This document shows, piece after piece, positions 58,809 through 64,000 of a stretch of 64,000 nucleotides of DNA. This stretch comes from an uncultured Vibrio sp. (lineage in GTDB: Bacteria > Pseudomonadota > Gammaproteobacteria > Enterobacterales > Vibrionaceae): positions 1-64,000 of the forward strand of contig CANNGN010000002.1 in assembly GCA_947504195.1 (NCBI GenBank), read 5' to 3'. Positions within the stretch are counted from its first letter, which is position 1. Each line of letters starts with the position of its first letter. The notes below the pieces were generated by a model, which saw only the letters and a program-made list of their open reading frames with translations, ran no database searches and was not told where the DNA came from. A program made the position numbers and the translations under genes.

Positions 58809-60872
58809 TTAATCTTGGCTGGTTTTACACTGTAAATAATTGAGCCATTTTTCAACATCGCTGCGAAATTTAGCTTCTGCAGCTGATTTCCCAGACAAAG
58901 AAAATTGACTTGCGCAAGCTTTCCAACTTTTCAATTGAATAACTTTCGCAATAATTAGGTCGCTAAGGTGTACGTTACATGAAGGGTAAGAAATAAAACT
59001 ATATCGTAACAATGGCTCGACACTTTCAAAGTTAGAACCGCCCTGACAGTAACGATAAAGTAACCTCTGAGGCATAACAATCGGAGATAGGCACCTAGAA
59101 TTATGTGTGAATAACTTTCTAATCAGTTCGATCGGCAGAGACGAAAATAATGCTGAATCAATAAAGGGGAGTGTAGCGAGGAAACGTTGATGTAATACAT
59201 TTACAAAATCAAAGTTAGGAGTATGAAGATACAACATAGAATAAGTGCCACTAACATGATCTCGGCGACTGCCTAACTTTACGGGAATAAACTGGCACTG
59301 TGTCCAAAAGTCATGCAGCCCAGTGGTAACGCCAAAACTTGTTCCAACATAGTCAGTATTCGTGTCCTTGAGCGTAAATTCGATCAACTTTCTGCCTATG
59401 CCACAACGAGTCAAACTTGGATGAACAGCGATTCTCATGATTCGTAAACATGTCAAATTATAAACATCATCAATGCCTAGTTGATTGATCAAGGTAACCG
59501 GAACCAAATGACCAGGTGGTCGACGTCGACCAAGAGAGATGTCTTCAACGAGTTCATTCGCTATCGGGCCTTCTTCTACAGCTAAAAGACATCCGACTGG
59601 AACATCATCTATTGTAGATACGTATACAGATATCGCATCGTTACTGAGTAATGAAAACCAATCATTAGGAGACGTTTGATAGTGAGCATGAACTAATAAT
59701 GAAAATAAAGAATTGGATAAATTGATGTCGGTATACAGACGCGGTTTAGAAACCCGAGAAAAGGTGAGTTGTTCAAAATTAAATTCATTTACCTCATACA
59801 TAGGAACTTGTGAGTTAAACATAAACGCAGATTCTAGCCACAATTCCAACGGATCGTTCTTAGCCCAACGTATGGGTTGTGAAAGGTGGACTTGGCGAAG
59901 ATTTGGATAGACAGACTTTATCCATGAACAAAACTTAAGAGAGAATCCGCGACCACATCCTTCGTAGCCATGTTGTGTCGACGAAAATACGACTCGAGAA
60001 TAGCGTTTTGCGATATCCATGAGTATGGGAACAGGAATGGCAGCGGCTTCGTCTATGAGCATTAAATCGCATTCAGGAGTTTCGTCAAGCAACCTATCAG
60101 GAGGAACGAATTCAAAGACACAATCGCCATATTCCAACCTCCCCTTAGTGAGAACTGAATCTCGCAGAGCAAGGTTTGCATGAACAAAGGCATTGCAAAC
60201 AGAAGCAAATAAAGGAGCGCAAATCACGATATAATGCGCGTGACCTGACTTAAATAACTCGGCAACAGACATACCCAATGCAGATGTTTTACCCCGGCCA
60301 CGGTCCGCAGTGAGTAATAGTGGGCGGCTATTCCGACCAGATGCGACTTTTACAATGTGGGATATCGCGCTATTTTGCTCAGTTAGATTACTTCTATCTG
60401 ATAAACCAATTGAGTTTATGGGTATATTTTTAGCAACTGAGAAAGTCGACGAGTCAAGATCAAGTGGTGAAACTGAAGGAAGTTGTGCTAAAGAACGGAG
60501 CAACCAACGGTCAGAATAAGAAGATGATAAACTAGATTGATTATAGAAAAAAAGAAGACCACCACCACGCAAACAACCACACAATGAATTAAAACTATTT
60601 GCGTCAAAACCAGCAGATAAATCGACAAGTAGTAAATCGATATCGCGACCCAAGAACCCTTTACCCCGATTATATTCCACCAATATCGAATGTTTACCGT
60701 GTACTGTTCCCCCAAGTTCTACCACGATATTCTCCTCGAATACGAGCAGTAGTTGTTGGATACAAGAATCGATTAGCGCCTGATCTAGCGAATCAATAGT
60801 ATAAGCTAACCGGTGATTCGCGTTGGCCGCAATATTTTTTAATTCGTGAAAAACCGAATGTAGTGCGTTCAT
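58809..60872 (-). CDS. tmcA: tRNA(Met) cytidine acetyltransferase
   Basis: Makes N4-acetylcytidine at the wobble base of elongator tRNA(Met) using acetyl-CoA and ATP/GTP. About 687 residues from the ATG at 60872 (MNALHSVFHEL); a TTG at 60884 is an alternative. An RNA-helicase-like domain with Walker A LTADRGRGKTSA and DEAAAIPVP is followed by a GNAT acetyltransferase domain (RIAVHPSLTRCGIGRKLIEF). The parS2 site at 58824-58836 lies inside the last codons, so the gene's 3' end doubles as part of the centromere. Confidence 0.94.
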   Translation of the reverse strand: MNALHSVFHELKNIAANANHRLAYTIDSLDQALIDSCIQQLLLVFEENIVVELGGTVHGKHSILVEYNRGKGFLGRDIDLLLVDLSAGFDANSFNSLCGCLRGGGLLFFYNQSSLSSSYSDRWLLRSLAQLPSVSPLDLDSSTFSVAKNIPINSIGLSDRSNLTEQNSAISHIVKVASGRNSRPLLLTADRGRGKTSALGMSVAELFKSGHAHYIVICAPLFASVCNAFVHANLALRDSVLTKGRLEYGDCVFEFVPPDRLLDETPECDLMLIDEAAAIPVPILMDIAKRYSRVVFSSTQHGYEGCGRGFSLKFCSWIKSVYPNLRQVHLSQPIRWAKNDPLELWLESAFMFNSQVPMYEVNEFNFEQLTFSRVSKPRLYTDINLSNSLFSLLVHAHYQTSPNDWFSLLSNDAISVYVSTIDDVPVGCLLAVEEGPIANELVEDISLGRRRPPGHLVPVTLINQLGIDDVYNLTCLRIMRIAVHPSLTRCGIGRKLIEFTLKDTNTDYVGTSFGVTTGLHDFWTQCQFIPVKLGSRRDHVSGTYSMLYLHTPNFDFVNVLHQRFLATLPFIDSALFSSLPIELIRKLFTHNSRCLSPIVMPQRLLYRYCQGGSNFESVEPLLRYSFISYPSCNVHLSDLIIAKVIQLKSWKACASQFSLSGKSAAEAKFRSDVEKWLNYLQCKTSQD
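58824..58836. promoter_or_regulatory. parS2 centromere site inside the 3' end of tmcA
   Basis: A perfect TTTACACTGTAAA, 54 bases from the previous site. The distance places two ParB2 dimers close together. Confidence 0.85.
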
Positions 60873-60967
60873 GAACAAAGCCAAGTAAATTAAGACTGAT
60901 AAATATTATCACTGTTCGCATCCTCATATCCTATATTCGTTGATAATTTATTTATGCTATCAATGAG

Positions 60968-60997
60968 CAAAAAAAATCCAAACCTAAGTTTGGATTT
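60968..60997 (-). terminator. Terminator of the parAB2 operon
   Basis: A ten-base-pair stem (AAATCCAAAC / GTTTGGATTT) with a CTAA loop and a long T-run on the minus strand, 21 bases after the parB2 stop. It separates parB2 from tmcA. Confidence 0.9.
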
Positions 60998-61018
60998 ATA
61001 ACGGCAGAAACATGAAGT

Positions 61019-61990
61019 TTAAGAAAGTCGCTCTTTAATCAACTCTAACAATTCCTCGAATAACGTATCATCAACTTTCTTTAAGTTTAACGTAACGTTA
61101 TTCCCCTTACGGCTATAATTCGCTCGTCCTTTAACGAGTTCTGTTTTGGCGGGTGACACAACGACACTTGGTGATAGATCATCTATCCAAGTTTCCAAAG
61201 TCTCGGTTACATCTTTGGTCAAACGAGAAACTCCAGTAGAATCACAACGTTGCCAAACATAGCCCGACGAATCACAACACTTTTCGAGTAACTGATCTTG
61301 CTGCTGTTTATTAAGCCCATTAAATTGTTTGTGCAGTTTAACGATAGTTGGACGCCCTAAATCGACAACATTGGGATAGGCTCGCAAAAGTTCAAGCGGG
61401 AGGTCGGCAGCTTTTAATGCTCCACTAACAAGTGCTTCACTACACTGGAACATTCTTGCCAAGGCTTTTTGATCAGAGGCTTCACCATTATCGAGTTTCG
61501 CCTGCATCTCTTTACCCTTTTCATATAAAGAAAGCGGTTTATGAGCATTCGCAACATCAGATAAAAACTTAGCGTGTTCTTGTTCAATATCTTCAGCGAC
61601 ATAAATTAAAAAGTCTTGCTCGGCAATAAGACATGCCATTCTCCGACGACTACCATCAAGTACTTCGATGACGCCCTCAGGTCCTTTGCGTCCAACTGCA
61701 GGATATTGCTGGCCTCTGTCTTTTAACGTCGCCAAGATATCAGAAAGAGCGTGTTGATTTAAAAATGATTGCTCACGAGCATTTTGATCAAATACCTTTG
61801 TTGCAACCGAAATCTCACTTGCGGGTATTTTAACTAACTCGAAGGTAACCATTTCTTGGCCAGCAACCGAGAGTTCAATTACAGAAGCTTTATCTTTAGC
61901 GGCCGTTTGGGCCTCTAATGGCGTTGTCGCCCGACGTTTATTAGCTTTACCAAATAACTTAGCATTTAATTCAGATGTTTTTATCGCCAT
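61019..61990 (-). CDS. parB2: Chromosome-2 partition protein ParB2
   Basis: A centromere-binding CTPase-fold protein that spreads from parS2. 323 residues. The N-terminal half holds the ParB/Srx region with VLDGSRRRMACLI (the conserved GERR-type box in its plasmid-like form). A helix-turn-helix (QKALARMFQCSEALVSGALKAADL) and a C-terminal dimer domain follow. The class is the plasmid-like (P1/P7-related) type seen for the second chromosome, not chromosome 1. The start directly abuts the parA2 stop, with AAGGAT as the ribosome site. Confidence 0.95.
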   Translation of the reverse strand: MAIKTSELNAKLFGKANKRRATTPLEAQTAAKDKASVIELSVAGQEMVTFELVKIPASEISVATKVFDQNAREQSFLNQHALSDILATLKDRGQQYPAVGRKGPEGVIEVLDGSRRRMACLIAEQDFLIYVAEDIEQEHAKFLSDVANAHKPLSLYEKGKEMQAKLDNGEASDQKALARMFQCSEALVSGALKAADLPLELLRAYPNVVDLGRPTIVKLHKQFNGLNKQQQDQLLEKCCDSSGYVWQRCDSTGVSRLTKDVTETLETWIDDLSPSVVVSPAKTELVKGRANYSRKGNNVTLNLKKVDDTLFEELLELIKERLS

Positions 61991-63214
61991 TTATCCTTGC
62001 CCCTGAGTTAGACCAGCCCAATATGAATGCAGCACTCGCTCTAGTTCTAAAGCACTTCTTTGTACCGCGTCTTGCGCAGTTGCGAGCGTTTTCTTACCAC
62101 CTTCAAATTCACTTGTCGTTAAATCAAATACTGTGCTGTATGTATCAGCGCATGTTTCAAAAGCTCTACTTCGAGGAATAGTTGCCATCATAACTTGGTC
62201 CCCCAAGAGATAGTTCATTTCCGTAAGGACACCTACTTGTTTCTTATTGTCATCCTCAAACATCGTTGGCATAAGTCGAACAAATTCAAGTCCTTTCCAA
62301 TCCTCTGGGAACATTTCATATACAGTAGGTAAATGTTGGAAGAAGTTGACCGTTGATGCCCAATCCAAACGTTTTGCGGCGCAAGGAATTAACAGAGCAT
62401 TTGAGGCATACATAGCATTCCAGACTAATGGATCAACGTGAGGGCCCGTATCAATCATTATAATATCGAAGTCATCCGCAATCACATCAATCAATTTTTG
62501 CTTAAGTAATTTGACGATATCGAGCGACTGATTTGTTGAGAGATACTGCCACGCTTCCGCATTAAACATAGCATCTTCGGGAAAAGCAGAAATTGTTTTT
62601 AAATTTGGATATTGAGTAGACATTAAAACATTCTTTCGAAGAAAATTAATGTCAACCGTCTCCTCTTCAGGCACGTTGTCGAGCATGACATCGACTGCAG
62701 AATAAATATTACTTTGCTCGTTCAGGCTTACTTCAGGATTTAAAAACAGGCGTAAAGAGCCTTGAGGATCTAAATCTATCAAACATATTCGATATCGCTT
62801 TTCTAGATTCAAAGCTAGACACGCCGCAAGATGAACCGCGCTCATAGATTTGCCGGTACCACCTTTTTGATTTTGTACATTAATAACCCAAGGGGGAAGG
62901 TTGGTACTGCGCTTACGCTGGTGAAACTTATCGACGCCAGCGGCATCCATCAACATATGTGCTTCTGGCAACGAAATAGAATAGTGGTTCGCGTTATTTT
63001 TAGTAAATTGATGTCCTTCACTTTCTAGTTTCGTAATCGCTTCATCGAGTTTCCGGCGTGTTAATCCCGAGCGAGTTTCCATTAGTGCTTTAGACATAGG
63101 AGGAAAATGGTCATCATTTCTCTCTTCTAATACGATTTCAATACGATCAGCCTGAACCTGCTTTGTAACTTCAGCAAGCTCATAGAGACTTTCGATCGTT
63201 TGTGCTCTTTTCAT
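61991..63214 (-). CDS. parA2: Chromosome-2 partition ATPase ParA2
   Basis: A Walker-type ATPase that forms DNA-bound gradients or filaments to move the chromosome-2 centromere. 407 residues. An N-terminal helix-turn-helix (about 45-85) marks it as type Ia and fits autoregulation of its own promoter. The deviant Walker A is NVQNQKGGTGKSMSAVHLA, with CLIDLDPQGSLRLF and IMIDTGPHVD downstream. It is the first gene of parA2-parB2; the promoter lies within 63215-63420 and the nearest parS2 is at 63424. Confidence 0.95.
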   Translation of the reverse strand: MKRAQTIESLYELAEVTKQVQADRIEIVLEERNDDHFPPMSKALMETRSGLTRRKLDEAITKLESEGHQFTKNNANHYSISLPEAHMLMDAAGVDKFHQRKRSTNLPPWVINVQNQKGGTGKSMSAVHLAACLALNLEKRYRICLIDLDPQGSLRLFLNPEVSLNEQSNIYSAVDVMLDNVPEEETVDINFLRKNVLMSTQYPNLKTISAFPEDAMFNAEAWQYLSTNQSLDIVKLLKQKLIDVIADDFDIIMIDTGPHVDPLVWNAMYASNALLIPCAAKRLDWASTVNFFQHLPTVYEMFPEDWKGLEFVRLMPTMFEDDNKKQVGVLTEMNYLLGDQVMMATIPRSRAFETCADTYSTVFDLTTSEFEGGKKTLATAQDAVQRSALELERVLHSYWAGLTQGQG

Positions 63215-63423
63215 AACCCAATTCCATTGTAAGTAGATTGAGTATTATTGTACAGCAATCACCAACTAAAACAACGAATCGGTGAACGAATAACTTGAAT
63301 TAAAATATCAAGAATATGATAAAATTTTGATATTTAGCTGAAAATCACACTAATTTTAAATTTAGATATAGCAGTAATCTACCTAGATATTGCTTTAGAA
63401 TTAAAATATTACAACGTCACGTT

Positions 63424-63436
63424 TTTACATTGTAAA
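63424..63436. promoter_or_regulatory. parS2 centromere site upstream of parA2
   Basis: A perfect TTTACATTGTAAA, about 210 bases before the parA2 start codon and between the par operon and the origin repeats. Confidence 0.88.
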
Positions 63437-63596
63437 ACAATAATAGTAGGCTGATTTAATCCGTTAACTTTCGGAAACATACAAATACATGTATAAATTA
63501 CGGAGAGTGTTTGTTCAATACTTTAATCGGCTCAATAATTCATAATATTCGTACTTAACACAGGAAAACACGAATATAGAATGAAATATTGGAAGT

Positions 63597-63998
63597 ATGA
63601 TCAAGGCAAATAAGTGTATACAAAACGAACAAAATTCTCTCACTTGAAAACATGATCAAGGTGATTTATATCACTGATATGCCGTAATTTTATCCATAAA
63701 TTTGATCATTATTACGAAACAATGATCAAGAGTGAAGGTACGCTCGGAAGCATATAAAATCTTAAGCAAAATACGGAGAAAGTAAGATTGATAAGGGCTG
63801 AAAGCAGGAAAGCCATTTAAATATGGTAAGAACGATAAATACAATTCCACACAAAACAGCTTGATCATGCTTTCATGCACTTATTATCGAATTATTTTGT
63901 CACTTATTCTAATGTTTTACGACTAAATGCAGTTACCTAAATAGTAAAACAGCCAATTTCTCATCATTTTGGCAACTAAATGACGTTCTCTTGATCAT
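63597..63998. repeat. Six RctB-type 12-mers (ATGATCA core)
   Basis: ATGATCAAG on the plus strand at 63597, 63652 and 63722 (start positions), and its inverse on the minus strand at 63698-63709 (ATGATCAAATTT), 63857-63868 and 63987-63998. The copy at 63722 reads ATGATCAAGAGT, the known RctB 12-mer sequence. Each contains a GATC, so Dam methylation would affect RctB binding. Spacing is irregular, as in the inhibitory (inc/rctA) side rather than the evenly spaced initiation array. Confidence 0.8.
63690..63698 (+). promoter_or_regulatory. DnaA box-like site
   Basis: TTATCCATA differs from the DnaA box TTATCCACA at one position and lies beside a 12-mer. Confidence 0.55.
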
Positions 63999-64000
63999 GC

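Larger units (their letters stand above)
63437..64000. other. Approach to the chromosome-2 replication origin (oriCII), truncated
   Basis: A gene-free, AT-rich stretch with ATGATCA-type repeats, a near-perfect DnaA box and the parAB2 locus at its side. This is the layout parAB2 - rctA - origin - rctB known from Vibrio cholerae. The origin core and rctB should follow to the right, outside the window. A 69-codon minus-strand frame at 63671-63880 is not counted as a gene; the corresponding rctA locus of V. cholerae acts as a DNA site. Confidence 0.8.

Noticed and set aside
63671..63880. 69-codon minus-strand frame in the origin region
   Set aside because: It overlaps the RctB 12-mers and a DnaA-like box. 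The comparable rctA frame in V. cholerae is regarded as a DNA site, not a protein gene.

Overview
The window reads as part of chromosome 2 of a member of the Vibrionaceae (Vibrio or a close relative). The right end carries a parA2-parB2 partition operon on the minus strand, three copies of the 13-base chromosome-2 parS motif (TTTACA-N-TGTAAA), and a cluster of RctB-type 12-mers (ATGATCA core) leading into the chromosome-2 origin. Gene content (cspV, norR, a MoxR/VWA cluster, mtlA-mtlD-mtlR, nhaD, a ribB/ribA-type gene, Lap-type secretion genes) also fits chromosome 2 of vibrios. The species cannot be fixed from the sequence alone.

Layout. (1) Bases 1-5254 are the end of a Tn7-like transposon. 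It holds tnsA-tnsB-tnsC on the minus strand, three TnsB-type repeats and a TGT/ACA terminus 21 bases beyond the stop codon of guaC. A short TnsC, no tniQ beside tnsC, and guaC as the anchor match the CRISPR-associated (type I-F3) Tn7-like elements. The tniQ-cas genes and CRISPR array would lie to the left, outside the window. Three or more cargo genes of unknown function share this end. (2) Bases 5276-16654 carry housekeeping and stress genes: guaC, nnr, a CheC-type response regulator with a PAS partner, cspV, norR, a small MscS channel, pepT and yibL. (3) Bases 16852-24746 hold a plus-strand MoxR - DUF58 - DUF4381 - VWA - VWA/TPR - BatD operon, then an L,D-transpeptidase and a DUF3299 protein. 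(4) Bases 24989-33465 hold alkaline phosphatase, an orphan ParA-like ATPase, glpK-glpR-glpD and a SulP transporter.

(5) Bases 33828-45498 are mixed: a lipoprotein made of 66-base tandem repeats, an RluA-family enzyme with a long coiled-coil extension, a TrmH-type methyltransferase, a Cache-GGDEF-EAL protein, a small P-loop protein, ribB/ribA, nhaD, prephenate dehydratase, a small lipoprotein and an M23 peptidase. (6) Bases 45499-49773 are the mannitol operon with a 574-base leader that carries CRP-like sites. (7) Bases 50735-56886 are a Lap-type operon (membrane fusion protein, LapG-type protease, LapD-type c-di-GMP receptor, ABC transporter). It would export a giant adhesin and control its release from the surface, but no adhesin gene lies here. 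(8) Bases 56987-64000 hold fapA (DUF342), tmcA, parB2, parA2 and the approach to the origin.

The most notable features are the Tn7-like/CAST terminus at guaC with its unexplained cargo, and the parS2/12-mer arrangement that marks the replication and segregation centre of the second chromosome.
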